From assembly GCA_964200185.2 (NCBI GenBank), contig CAXNAD020000093.1, positions 1-30,038 on the forward strand: a stretch of DNA of 30,038 bases, in the 5' to 3' direction. The position numbers and the translations under genes were made by a program. Positions 23,001 through 29,039 of the stretch are shown here, one piece after another; within the stretch, counting starts at the first letter, position 1; every line of letters starts with the position of its first letter. The stretch is from Choristocarpus tenellus KU-1152 (lineage: Eukaryota; Phaeophyceae). Below the pieces are notes generated by a model. The model ran no database searches. It was not told the origin of the DNA and saw only the letters and a program-made list of their open reading frames with translations.

Positions 23001-25172
23001 AGGTGAGTAGGTGTGGCAGCTATTGTAGCCAACCGAATTTGCTTGGGATGGACATTTGGACCAGCTCCTTGTTCAGTTGCAATATGTGGCAGCACAGAGG
23101 AAGATGGCCATGTTTCTAGGGCATAATCCGTAAAGAATTTCATCTTACCTTAGGATAGGCATCTGACCTCCCCGCCTTCCAAGCTCTCTACTGCAGAACA
23201 GTGACACAATGCATCGTGATTGATTGCACCACAAATATGTGCTACTATTGAATGTGATGTATATCTGAACCTAAGTGTTTTTGTATTGTCCTGGGAGTCA
23301 CCACAACATACTTTGAGTTTGTAATATATTTCATGTCCTGAAACGTTTTGCACATGCTTTGCACTCAAGCCCTATGCATATTTTGGGTAGTATCAACAAC
23401 AGAGCTCACTAACCACGCTGTTTAATGGTCAGGGCAAAAGTATCCCCTTCCTCAATATTAATTTTGTCAACGAGTCAAAAATATCTTAGAGAGTAGAGCT
23501 GCATCCATTTGGGGACAAAATCCAATGTTGTGATGTTGATGTAATTTTGGCTATCATGTTTGTTAGGAGATTTCAACATCCTTGTTCTGGACACTCCTTT
23601 TCATAACGTATACATTTTACCTACTCCAAAATGTTTTGGAGTAGGTAAGACATCTCTAAAAACCCGTGGAAAGGTGAGTCCCAAATGGACAAACAGGGCA
23701 AAATTCGCACCCCCTAAGATACTTTAACTCAAATGTAGTAGTTTTTTGGGTCGAGTTTCCTGTAACTGTGTGCTTTGCTGATATTTCTGACTTTAAATGC
23801 AGAGGGGTGAAAAGGTTCTAGGAAAGGTCATTTCTCAGCTTCTTGCATTGAGAAGTATTGAGAGTCTGGGTACCTATACAGAAATTTCTATCCTTACTAA
23901 TCCACAAAAACTCCGCCCTTCCTCCACACAATTGTCATATACACCTTATGATTCTATGCAGTACAAGATAAACGATCTTTGTAGTGTCATGATGGAAATG
24001 CTGATTCTGAACATATTCCTCTCCCCCCAGACCTTTGCAGTCATGACCGCGTTTGGCTTCTTCACAGGCGTCTGTTTTCTGCCTGTACTACTGTCTGTCG
24101 TTGGCCCCAAGAGTCAGCACCTGCGAAAGGTATCATTGACCTGTCCTCCAGTCCATCCGATTCCCCTCCCTTCCTCTGCAATCAACCCCTAATCATCCTG
24201 GCGTCATGTGTAATCAAGTGCTCCAAGACGTATTTGTACGCTCGTGTTAGGAATGTTACGAGTGGCAAGATGCAAAGACGTGCCGCATTATGATAGTATT
24301 TTTTATACTCATGGTGCCATCTTATTTTTTTGTTCTGGATTTTCAAAATTATACACTGGAATGCATTGGTGGTGTGAGTAAAAGTATCTTAGAGGGTACG
24401 AATTTTGCCCTGTTTCTCCATTTGGGGCTTGGATTCCCTTGGGGGTTTTATGACATTTTCCTACTCCAAAATATTTCAGAGTAGGTAAAATGTATATGTT
24501 ACGAATAGGTGTGTCAGGAACGAGGATATTGACACTTCCTAACATGATGGCCAAAATAACATAGAAATCGCAACATTGGATTTTGGTCCCCAAATGGACG
24601 CGACTCTACCCTCTAAGATACTTTGGCTCTGTGTTGTCTTCTAGTGTGCTTTAAAGGGTTGTGTAGTAGAGAACAAGCGCGTACATCTTGGTAGTCTTGG
24701 TCATACTTCATGTCCACGCATCAGTGTTATTTAGGTCATGGTGTGGTGCAGTATATTTTTTAGTATTTGCCATAAACCTTCTACTTTGATCAGAGGTCTA
24801 TATGATGCAGTGCTGAATATATTTTCTAGAGGTGTAATAGTTTCCCAGGGTATGCAATCCCAACCACTGTGTAGTTCGTGTACTGTACACCAAGCATTTG
24901 TATCTATCTCCTGGGTACAAGATTTCGTTGTCCTGATTTTTATTCACTGATATGTAATTTTATATTTTGTCAGTTTAGTGTAAGGAGTGCAAGCATGCCC
25001 CCTACTTCAAGGCATCATGAGAATATGTACTGCATCACAACACTCCACTAGAGCATCTTCTCTTACTCCCCACTTTCAGCATACTAACGTTAATGGTCCA
25101 TCGTCATGTGGAGTGCATCATAGCCCGATTTCGATGTCCTGCTCAACATTACATGAATTGGGCCTTGTATAG
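1880..25172 (+). CDS. Patched-like RND/sterol-sensing-domain membrane protein, 26 visible exons, 5' end missing
   Basis: The spliced product is 903 visible residues and resembles Patched (RND superfamily), which in animals exports or redistributes sterols and controls Smoothened. In a protist the role is more likely sterol or lipid transport; that is inference. Visible residues 1-258 are the first extracellular domain. About 262-424 holds TM2-TM6, the sterol-sensing domain. TM7 is near 490-516, the second extracellular domain about 517-700, and TM8-TM12 about 708-866, followed by a short tail. D342 and D343 in TM4 (GIGIDD) and E781 in TM10 (GMVVEFTAHI) are the intramembrane acidic residues of RND ion coupling. 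All 25 exon junctions keep phase, and the total beyond the split first base is a multiple of three. Animal Patched proteins are 1200-1500 residues, so this one is shorter, partly because its N-terminus is absent. Alternatives within the family (NPC1, Dispatched, PTCHD) fit less well because of the PLDCF-x-EG motif. Exons are listed separately; the first, several extracellular and the last exon are the least certain. Confidence 0.9.
3258..3320 (+). CDS. Patched-like exon 2: first extracellular domain
   Basis: A 63-nt exon between an atggcag acceptor and a gtaaga donor, entering and leaving in phase 1 to match exon 1. It encodes a polar segment with a DEWSNY stretch and one N-x-T sequon (NMT, if the next exon begins as called). 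There is no strong family motif, so support rests on splice sites and phase. Confidence 0.6.
4130..4188 (+). CDS. Patched-like exon 3: first extracellular domain
   Basis: A 59-nt exon with a cataacag acceptor and a strong gtgagt donor, entering in phase 1 and leaving in phase 0. It encodes one cysteine and a short amphipathic stretch. Family identity of this piece is not visible; it is supported by the donor and by phase agreement on both sides. Confidence 0.5.
4313..4354 (+). other. Possible optional exon between exons 3 and 4
   Basis: This 42-nt stretch begins after a ttttgttag acceptor and ends before gtcaga, the same donor hexamer used by exon 5. It is phase 0 to 0, so it could be included without breaking the frame, adding a 14-residue charged segment (ATIVDHHKEDEYWP). 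No family motif is present. The main gene model leaves it out. Confidence 0.2.
5746..5795 (+). CDS. Patched-like exon 4: first extracellular domain
   Basis: A 50-nt exon with a ccttaacag acceptor and gtaatt donor, entering in phase 0 and leaving in phase 2. Joined to exon 5 it makes a continuous IPTVWYQWRKSY segment across the junction, which reads like extracellular-domain sequence. It has an NSS sequon. The donor is somewhat weak. Confidence 0.6.
6344..6456 (+). CDS. Patched-like exon 5: first extracellular domain helix
   Basis: It starts after tctccatag and has a gtcaga donor. It encodes YQWRKSYKSMTDAEILAH followed by an acidic amphipathic helix. The donor is non-standard at +3, but cutting there gives the phase needed by exon 6, where the joined residues read TCAGTSGACC. 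The frame happens to stay open past the donor to about 6620, which would give a truncated readthrough product. Confidence 0.8.
7115..7224 (+). CDS. Patched-like exon 6: first extracellular domain, Cys/Trp block
   Basis: Acceptor after catgctttag, donor gtttgg (weak). It encodes CCVSWAGTKLETDILFAG and then a GLKSIQ end. This lines up with the animal Patched region that has a Cys-containing loop, a W-x-E-x-L-x-x-GG segment and the following SAHALQ stretch. It enters in phase 1 and leaves in phase 0. Confidence 0.82.
8812..8918 (+). CDS. Patched-like exon 7: end of first extracellular domain
   Basis: Acceptor after atcaatacag, strong gtgagt donor. It encodes a segment with NHPAWITQMETLLVSDEEG. 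Joined to exon 6 it gives LKSIQHMM, comparable to the ALQTMFQLM block of Patched. It leaves in phase 2, and its last codon (AG plus the G of exon 8) is Arg. Confidence 0.78.
9358..9469 (+). CDS. Patched-like exon 8: junction between ECD1 and TM2
   Basis: Strongly coding: an open, acidic, glycine-rich segment that includes GGIYGDIDIDYFAERSGNDI and leads into TM2, where Patched has its DDIL-x3-FS block. The donor is gtaagg. Two acceptors fit: aacccag (start 9358, phase 2, matching exon 7) or ccatcag (start 9350, phase 0), which would add codons but break phase with exon 7. The first is chosen. Confidence 0.85.
9874..10083 (+). CDS. Patched-like exon 9: TM2 and TM3 of the sterol-sensing domain
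   Basis: The longest exon (210 nt, phase 0 to 0). Two clear hydrophobic spans are visible: TM2 (IWIAYVVMVVFAGLSM) and TM3 (VTIIALSTLAALGFVSAVG), the opening of the sterol-sensing domain. The connecting loop is short, as in Patched. Donor gtgagt; acceptor after gaaatacag. Confidence 0.93.
11306..11374 (+). CDS. Patched-like exon 10: TM4 with GxGxDD motif
   Basis: A 69-nt phase 0 exon encoding VVPFLSLGIGIDDMLILV, an almost textbook Patched/Dispatched TM4. The two aspartates correspond to the ion-relay residues of the RND fold. Acceptor after gactcattag, donor gtgagt. Confidence 0.95.
12445..12567 (+). CDS. Patched-like exon 11: TM4-TM5 loop and TM5
   Basis: Begins directly after ctttccaag and encodes a basic loop followed by ALAHSGPSVVLTSLANGG, matching the R-T-G-A-S-V-x-LTS-x-SN block at the start of Patched TM5. 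Donor gtaagg. Phase 0 on both sides. Confidence 0.93.
12720..12814 (+). CDS. Patched-like exon 12: end of TM5, TM6
   Basis: Encodes VPIDTVQFFAIHMGVQM and a continuing hydrophobic helix ending in FMPM, the equivalent of Patched TM6, which closes the sterol-sensing domain. Acceptor after ttactccag, donor gtaagg. Leaves in phase 2. The intron before it is only 152 bp. Confidence 0.93.
13064..13178 (+). CDS. Patched-like exon 13: post-TM6 cytoplasmic segment
   Basis: Begins after ttggggcag and encodes YWDSLRIFAYRADVIP and then a polar tail, as in the cytoplasmic loop after TM6 of Patched (LDLRRR-x-DIFCC in animals). Donor gtatgc. Ends in phase 0. Confidence 0.88.
13609..13638 (+). other. Possible optional 30-nt exon between exons 13 and 14
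   Basis: It lies after a ccctaacag acceptor and before gtcacc, phase 0 to 0, and would add ten residues (QEEHGQMFQN) to the large cytoplasmic loop. The loop is poorly conserved in the family, so homology cannot decide. The donor is weak. It is left out of the main model. Confidence 0.18.
13877..14034 (+). CDS. Patched-like exon 14: TM7
   Basis: Encodes FVRNFYAPLLKN and then TM7 (VVIALVLTAVLTW). This matches the F-A-x3-Y-x-P-x-LL start of the second half of Patched. Acceptor after tacactcag, which fits exon 13 in phase 0; an alternative at 13837 would break the frame. Donor gtatgc, phase 2. Confidence 0.92.
14488..14596 (+). CDS. Patched-like exon 15: start of second extracellular domain
   Basis: Begins after tgtatgcag and encodes YGLEENQLGVDLNTLAAEDS and more, equivalent to YGTTxVxDGLDLTDIVPxxT of Patched immediately after TM7. 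Strong gtaagt donor. Ends in phase 0. Confidence 0.93.
15649..15726 (+). CDS. Patched-like exon 16: second extracellular domain
   Basis: A 78-nt phase 0 exon encoding SASLVTKDVDLATYQQTL and a helix end, matching the YIVTQKADY-x-NIQHLL block of Patched. Acceptor after catcccag, donor gtaagg. The following intron is 149 bp, the shortest in the gene. Confidence 0.9.
15876..15965 (+). CDS. Patched-like exon 17: second extracellular domain, GC donor
   Basis: Begins after cttctgcag. It encodes EVSWVSDVSSVKDNSWLADS and then LLGPTAE. The frame ends at an in-frame stop 16 nt past the proposed end, and the only later donor-like site is GAG followed by gcaaga, a GC-type donor. Using it restores phase 0 with exon 18. 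A GT donor at 15906 also keeps phase but would drop the family-like NSWLADS segment. Confidence 0.85.
15966..16400 (+). other. Intron 17, GC-AG type
   Basis: The donor reads AG/GCAAGA and the acceptor tttcacag. GC-AG is the usual minor variant of U2 introns and needs a good match elsewhere in the donor, which is the case here. It is the only such donor among the 25 introns called in this gene. Confidence 0.75.
16401..16492 (+). CDS. Patched-like exon 18: second extracellular domain
   Basis: Begins after cctttcacag and encodes PLPSNLFNSSFETWIQQQG and an NFYCED end, resembling the L-x-x-F-Y-x2-L-x-x-WL segment of Patched second extracellular domains. One NSS sequon. Donor gtgaga. Leaves in phase 2. 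Confidence 0.88.
16997..17087 (+). CDS. Patched-like exon 19: second extracellular domain
   Basis: Joined to exon 18 it gives a C-E-D-G-T-D-G-S-R-V-D-C-T-E block and then TTVIKASLQTVFLKDQ, the equivalent of the I-x-ASR-x2-x-F segment of the family. Acceptor after gttgtgtag. The donor gtgctg is poor beyond GT, but cutting here matches exon 20 in phase 0 and in the expected alignment. The frame remains open for 93 codons beyond the donor. Confidence 0.85.
18503..18597 (+). CDS. Patched-like exon 20: end of second extracellular domain
   Basis: Encodes VSRENQADTVRDLRDALDG and then an ETYAYGE end. This is the V-x-A-M-x-D-V-R-D helix that precedes the F-x-x-x-x-Q-Y motif before TM8 in Patched. Acceptor after atttatgtag, donor gtagga. 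Leaves in phase 2. Confidence 0.92.
18598..19814 (+). other. Intron 20 carrying MITE copy A
   Basis: A 1.2-kb intron. The MITE-like element fills 18745-19002. The remainder shows no other recognisable feature. Confidence 0.8.
18741..19006 (+). mobile_element. MITE-like element, copy A, with possible 4-bp target duplication
   Basis: The element body is 18745-19002 (258 bp). Its ends are inverted repeats: aaagtatctcagagggta at 18749-18766 and taccctccaagatatttt at 18980-18997. The similarity extends inward to a tccatttgggg/ccccaaatgga pair, so the arms are roughly 45 bp with mismatches. ATTG is found immediately outside both ends (18741-18744, 19003-19006) and is a candidate target-site duplication. 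The central palindrome, perfect in copy B, is decayed here. There is no coding capacity, so it would be a non-autonomous DNA transposon. Confidence 0.85.
19815..19971 (+). CDS. Patched-like exon 21: TM8 and start of TM9
   Basis: Encodes FTLYSQYLYTWQNLGWVIGG followed by hydrophobic TM8 and the start of TM9. The F-x-x-x-x-QY motif immediately before TM8 is typical of Patched. Acceptor after atgccctag, donor gtttgt. Enters in phase 2, ends in phase 0. Confidence 0.93.
20235..20303 (+). CDS. Patched-like exon 22: TM9 end and start of TM10
   Basis: A 69-nt phase 0 exon encoding VFGVLVLIDVRINGFSIVNL and a CVM end. This covers the rest of TM9, the short I-N-x-x-SIVNL loop and the start of TM10. Acceptor after caacgtcag, donor gtgaga. 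Confidence 0.92.
20304..22049 (+). other. Intron 22, longest intron called (1.75 kb)
   Basis: No MITE copy, no additional exon and no RNA gene was recognised here. It contains several unconvincing open frames without splice support. The family alignment runs directly from exon 22 to exon 23, so no coding sequence is missing. Confidence 0.75.
22050..22222 (+). CDS. Patched-like exon 23: TM10 with GxxxE motif and TM11
   Basis: Encodes IGMVVEFTAHIGRGFL, matching the Patched TM10 (V)G(I)GVEFT-x-H motif, then a loop with SGTKDERMEKAL and TM11 (WPTFAGACTTFLAVLPLTF). The Glu (visible residue 781) is the second acidic RND relay residue. Acceptor after ctccatcag, donor gtgagt. Leaves in phase 2. Confidence 0.95.
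22981..23002 (+). CDS. Patched-like exon 24: 22-nt micro-exon
   Basis: Only 22 nt lie between a cgtgcccag acceptor and a strong gtgagt donor. With the two bases carried from exon 23 it adds FFHNYYFQ, the equivalent of the F-x-x-F-x-x-YFF segment between TM11 and TM12 of Patched. Skipping it would shift the frame. Confidence 0.88.
23472..23730 (-). mobile_element. MITE-like element, copy B, inverted
   Basis: About 259 bp, in the opposite orientation to copies A and C, inside intron 24. The ends read gagtcaaaaatatcttagag and cctaagatactttaactc. The centre holds a perfect palindrome with 14-bp arms, tacctactccaaaa and ttttggagtaggta, separated by 2 bp. The subterminal tccatttgggg motif is present too. 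No clear target duplication was seen. It belongs to the same family as copies A and C. Confidence 0.85.
24031..24129 (+). CDS. Patched-like exon 25: TM12
   Basis: A 99-nt phase 0 exon encoding TM12, FGFFTGVCFLPVLLSVVGPK, with the G-x-x-x-x-LPVLLS-x-x-GP signature that ends Patched proteins. Acceptor after a C-rich tctccccccag, donor gtatca (moderate). It lies between two oppositely oriented MITE copies. Confidence 0.94.
24130..25079 (+). other. Intron 25 carrying MITE copy C
   Basis: A 0.95-kb intron if the terminal exon call is right. Copy C occupies 24377-24629. Nothing else is recognisable. The true terminal exon could instead lie elsewhere in this stretch. Confidence 0.5.
24373..24633 (+). 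mobile_element. MITE-like element, copy C, with possible 4-bp target duplication
   Basis: The body is 24377-24629 (253 bp). The terminal repeats aaagtatcttagagggta and taccctctaagatacttt are perfect inverted copies of one another. TGTG lies just outside both ends (24373-24376, 24630-24633). The central palindrome is nearly intact. The sequence is close to copy A in the same orientation. Confidence 0.87.
25080..25172 (+). CDS. Patched-like exon 26: tentative C-terminal exon with stop
   Basis: Begins after a pyrimidine-rich ctccccactttcag acceptor, enters in phase 0 as exon 25 requires, and runs 30 codons to TAG. It encodes a Ser/Cys/His-containing tail (with NVNGPSSCGVHHSP) without family conservation. 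The tail after TM12 is variable in Patched, so only splice site and phase support this call. No AATAAA signal was seen shortly downstream. Confidence 0.4.
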   Translation, partial: HTNVNGPSSCGVHHSPISMSCSTLHELGLV

Positions 25173-25742
25173 TGTGTACCGATACTCCAAGTGAATGCAA
25201 ACACATGTCCTCACTAACCCACTTTACCCCACCTCTTGCCCATCCTCCCCCACCCTCCACTTGCACCTTCTCGAAAGTATCTGGACTCAAGTAAAGCACA
25301 TGATGAGGTCGTGATCCTCAACAACCCATTGCATAAAGAAGTCTTCAGTGAGAGTAGCAGTGGTGCGGCATCTGTCATTTAAGAAAAAGGGAAACGCGCG
25401 CCGTCAGTGTGTAAGTTAATGTTCTGAACATATCTCAGACGCAAAGTGGGATGGGAAAGGGTAAACCGGAGCATAGGTGATATATCTTTTTGGTCTTTGC
25501 ATCAATGGTGGCTAATTGTGGCTGGCAAAGGGTCGTCTGGAATCCTATTGTATTCTACTTTGAAGTAGAGGGTTAGAGGGAAGGTCTGAACCTTTTGAGT
25601 CTGCAAGAAGCAATTTCAGCTCATGTGAATGCAGTGTGTGTCACAAGAGAATGCGGTGCTTTTTTTTTTTCGTTCCAGTTTGTTGCCCCTGTTGGAAAAA
25701 GCTAGGAATAATTCATCACTCAATCGATAGCTCTATTGTATG
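25173..25742. other. Gene-free stretch downstream of the Patched-like gene
   Basis: Presumed 3' untranslated or intergenic sequence. It contains a T homopolymer near 25662-25671. I see no coding, RNA or transposon feature. Confidence 0.5.
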
Positions 25743-25890
25743 TTAGTCAATTGGTGCACCTGGGATAAGTATGTTAGAAGGGATTTGAATACAACATTAT
25801 ACATTAGTCAATAGGTGCACCCGGGACAATTTAGCCACGAGGTCTTTGACTGGAGCATATTAAATTTTAGTTGAAATGTGTGCCTGGGGA
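25743..25890. repeat. Degenerate tandem triplication, about 61-63-bp period
   Basis: The core ttagtcaattggtgcacctggga at 25743 recurs as a close copy at 25804 and as a degraded copy at 25867. The rest of each unit has diverged. It looks like an old tandem repeat. Confidence 0.55.
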
Positions 25891-25964
25891 AAGTATGACA
25901 TTTGAGTGGAACACGTTTGTCATTGGTTCTTAACTCTTACTCGCTCTGGCACACTCAACAAGCA

Positions 25965-26597
25965 CTATATTTTCTCGGACTTCAATTTTTTTTCAAAACT
26001 TGATGCTCCGCAATGTAAGGTTGAGTAGAGAAAGTGAATCAACACAAACACACGATTAGCATGTGTTGTATCTTGTGCTTCTTTGCTATCCATTTGGTGT
26101 AATGTGGTATGTACTGTAGATTTTGCTTTGTGTGCTGGGTCTTGTTTTTGTAAGGATGGTGTCACTCGAAGTGCAGTATCCTGTGTTCCACATATTTGAA
26201 TAGATGGGGGCTGCACTTGTTGGGGTAGAGTTGTGTAGAGAAAATGTTGCTGCAGCAGGGCATTTAGGTTGTCAGTGGGGATTGGTCGTGTCTCCTTCTT
26301 GGTGAAGCACGTGCTGGCCCCTCTCCGGCATATATGGAATCCCTCCCTTTTGCTGTACTGGGTTGGTGTAAATATTGCACAAGATGCTTCTCCCGACAAA
26401 TTAATCCACTGCTCATTGCATTTCATTCCAGCACCCTGGCTGGAAGGCACAAAGCTCTTGGCCTGACCTTCTGACCTGGTTCCTATAGCTATTTTGGTGC
26501 AATGGTTTGAGTGCGCACGACATCCTCCAGTTTTCATTTTGCAAGCTACACTTGTCAAAGCATCCACAATGGACGTCATAGAGCAAATAAATGGCAA
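25965..26597 (-). CDS. Hypothetical 210-codon open frame, cysteine-containing
   Basis: The longest uninterrupted frame in the window, on the strand opposite to the Patched-like gene and convergent with it. The first half has a spaced set of Cys and His residues (CRAHSNHC near residues 26-33, HICRRGASTC near 88-97) that could bind metal. The second half is Gln/Thr/His-rich and ends in a basic KKLKSEKI tail. There is no signal peptide or membrane span, and no family was recognised. By rough estimate a frame this long is uncommon by chance in this composition but not excluded. It may be a single exon or a relic of a mobile element. Confidence 0.3.
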   Translation of the reverse strand: MPFICSMTSIVDALTSVACKMKTGGCRAHSNHCTKIAIGTRSEGQAKSFVPSSQGAGMKCNEQWINLSGEASCAIFTPTQYSKREGFHICRRGASTCFTKKETRPIPTDNLNALLQQHFLYTTLPQQVQPPSIQICGTQDTALRVTPSLQKQDPAHKAKSTVHTTLHQMDSKEAQDTTHANRVFVLIHFLYSTLHCGASSFEKKLKSEKI

Positions 26598-28400
26598 CTA
26601 TAGTTACTGTCTGGACAACAACAGCGAGCATGAATGTGTTATAATAAGCGAAAAAACAAATGTTGACTTTTTATATTGAGTCTTTTTTTCTTGCAAATTT
26701 CTTCCATTTATTGATATATTCAATTGATGAATAGATCAAATTAGTGTGTGAAATGTTGCAAATAGTCGTGTGCGAGTACAATGGTTCGCGAAATAATATT
26801 TGAGGTGATGCTGTAGAGGTTCTCGGCAATGACGGATGTCATGGGGCAAAAGGGTGACAAATGTCAATTGAGCGTTGTCCTGAAAACACACATTTAAGTG
26901 CATGCCTAGTGAGTCGGCCGTAATATTATCGTGGACAACACACGTTATGGCCCTACCTAACATATGGTCAAACACCCTGCTAGCATTCAGCGATGCATTG
27001 TCCCAGATGAGAAAATATGTTTGGATGAGTCGTTAGAGTTCTCAATTATAAATTATTGGGGGATGAGAAAGAGTAAAAAACGTTATGCAGACAGTTTTTG
27101 ATAATGTTCTTTCTGCGTTTGTTCGACTACTCTTGCACAAACCATCAATAAATAATCCGTATACATGCGCATATTTTTAGAGTTTATATTTCTGTGCTTG
27201 ATATGGACGGTAGAATGGAAGTGTTCAAATAGTTAGAACACAATTTGTAGCTGTCTGTTTGCGTTGTTGAGGAGAAAGCACAAGCGGTTGAGACCATCCC
27301 TTTTCCCTTTATGTCTTTCGGCTACTTGTCAAAAGAGATTTCTTCTGTGGGTGTAACATGGAACATTTTGAAGTCATACTGAACTGTTCAAGATCAGACC
27401 GAAATCTGATTTAATCATCAACATTTGAAGGCCATTGAGGTAGAACAAAATCGACATTTTCTGTTGGTGAAAGTGGAGTTAGTACTGACGGTGGTGGTAT
27501 ATGCGTCGAAGTAAATGATAGTAGAGTAGTAGTGGCAACTGGATGCATACATTCAATAGTTGATTTTCTTCCTATGTGACAATTACCGCTCAATAAAGCA
27601 CATTACTACTACTGTTTGTTTCTAGTAGGAGTAAAGAGTGGAGGAAACGGACCACACTTCCAGAAAAACTTGAAAAAAATATTGGAAGATGAACATGTTC
27701 CTTTCTCCCATGATAGAGCCCATAAAAATGAAACACAAGAGGTGCATGAACACACACGCTCACACAAAACCGTGTTAGGTTGAGCCTTTGCTGAATAGTG
27801 TCACTTTGTGTGCATAAAAGGGGAATATCCATATCATGCACACTATTGGACACATAAAGCAATGAAATAGAGTGTGTTGCACAGGGTAGGAAAGATGGAT
27901 GGGAATGTAAAAGGGTTCAAACCTGCTTACCTCTCAATTGGTTTGACTCATTATTATTCTTATAATTTTACTTCTATTATTTAAATTTCATTATTTGCTG
28001 TTATTGCTTCTTGAAGTTATCCTCGAGTCGCTGTCGAATGTACAACTTGATATTAGAACAGCAGTATGTAGTTCAAGAGCTAGGCATGGTGGGAGTTCGT
28101 TGTAGTATTGACCAGTACAAAACACCAACAATTCGCACCACCATTGCATGCACCATCCCAGATTGTAATGAACCAGCAACCAACCGAAGCTAGACAATGG
28201 AATCGGCAGGAAACATTATACATGTAGTGATTTGTATTGTTGGTTGACTGCCAAATAAAAGTGTCTTCAAAGCAGTCAGCTGCCTGCTTGCATTGTCAGT
28301 TCCCAAAATATTACTCTTCTATAATAGGTATTACTGAGTATTGAGATGCTGCGATCTGTCCTATTATTGATGGAACAAGGTAAAGGAGACACCTACTACT
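26598..28400. other. Gene-free stretch
   Basis: AT-rich sequence with only short open frames on both strands. AATAAA hexamers occur near 27592 and 28254. A 61-codon plus-strand frame at 28011-28193 ends 60 bp before the second of these, but no splice or homology evidence supports it. Confidence 0.45.
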
Positions 28401-28546
28401 TGCTGAATAGAATGAACATTGTGGTGGTAGATCGTATTCATTCCTCCCTTGAAACAGAATTCAATCACAAACATGCTGAATAGAATGAACACTGTGGTGG
28501 TAGATCGTATTCATTCCTCCCTTGAAATAGAATTCAGTCACAAACA
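28401..28546. repeat. 73-bp tandem duplication
   Basis: Two adjacent copies, 28401-28473 and 28474-28546, differ at only a few positions (for example gaacattg/gaacactg and gaaacag/gaaatag). It includes the stretch tgaatagaatgaac. It looks like a recent local duplication with no coding role visible. Confidence 0.9.
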
Positions 28547-29039
28547 AGACAGAAATACTATTTTACTCTGTACCCCACTATAACATGTGTGTTTAATGAA
28601 AATTGAGCCCTTCTTCAGAAACCTATTGGAACACCCACTAGAACCACTCAAGGTTATGAAAGGGCAGGACCAATCTCTTCAAAAGCTTGTCCCAAGCTGG
28701 TACGAATCCAGCTTGAACCGTGTCCAACCTCAACAGTGGTATGGATTCACTACCACATATATAGGTACAACACGGTCAACATACAATATTCAAAATTGTA
28801 CATACACACACATAAACCCACTCAATACATCACGTCGGCCATTGCACAAGCATGTACACACATATGCACACAAACAACAGAAACAAAAGGAGTAGTGACA
28901 AAGAGCTCTCTGCATCACACCAGATCACGAATGAGCAGATTTTCACATTCTTGTCAGCAGATTAATTGTAAGCGCTGATGGTGAAGATTGAAGGCAAGGA
29001 AATCAGCAACCAGCATACTGCAGACCATAAACTGCACAC
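28547..29039. other. Gene-free stretch with CA-rich section
   Basis: Contains a CA-rich low-complexity segment near 28800-28890. The minus-strand gene at 29040 and above probably continues into this stretch, but no further exon could be assigned. Confidence 0.35.

Noticed and set aside
28011-28193. 61-codon plus-strand frame followed by AATAAA at about 28254
   Set aside because: Too short, no recognisable domain, and no upstream exon could be linked to it.
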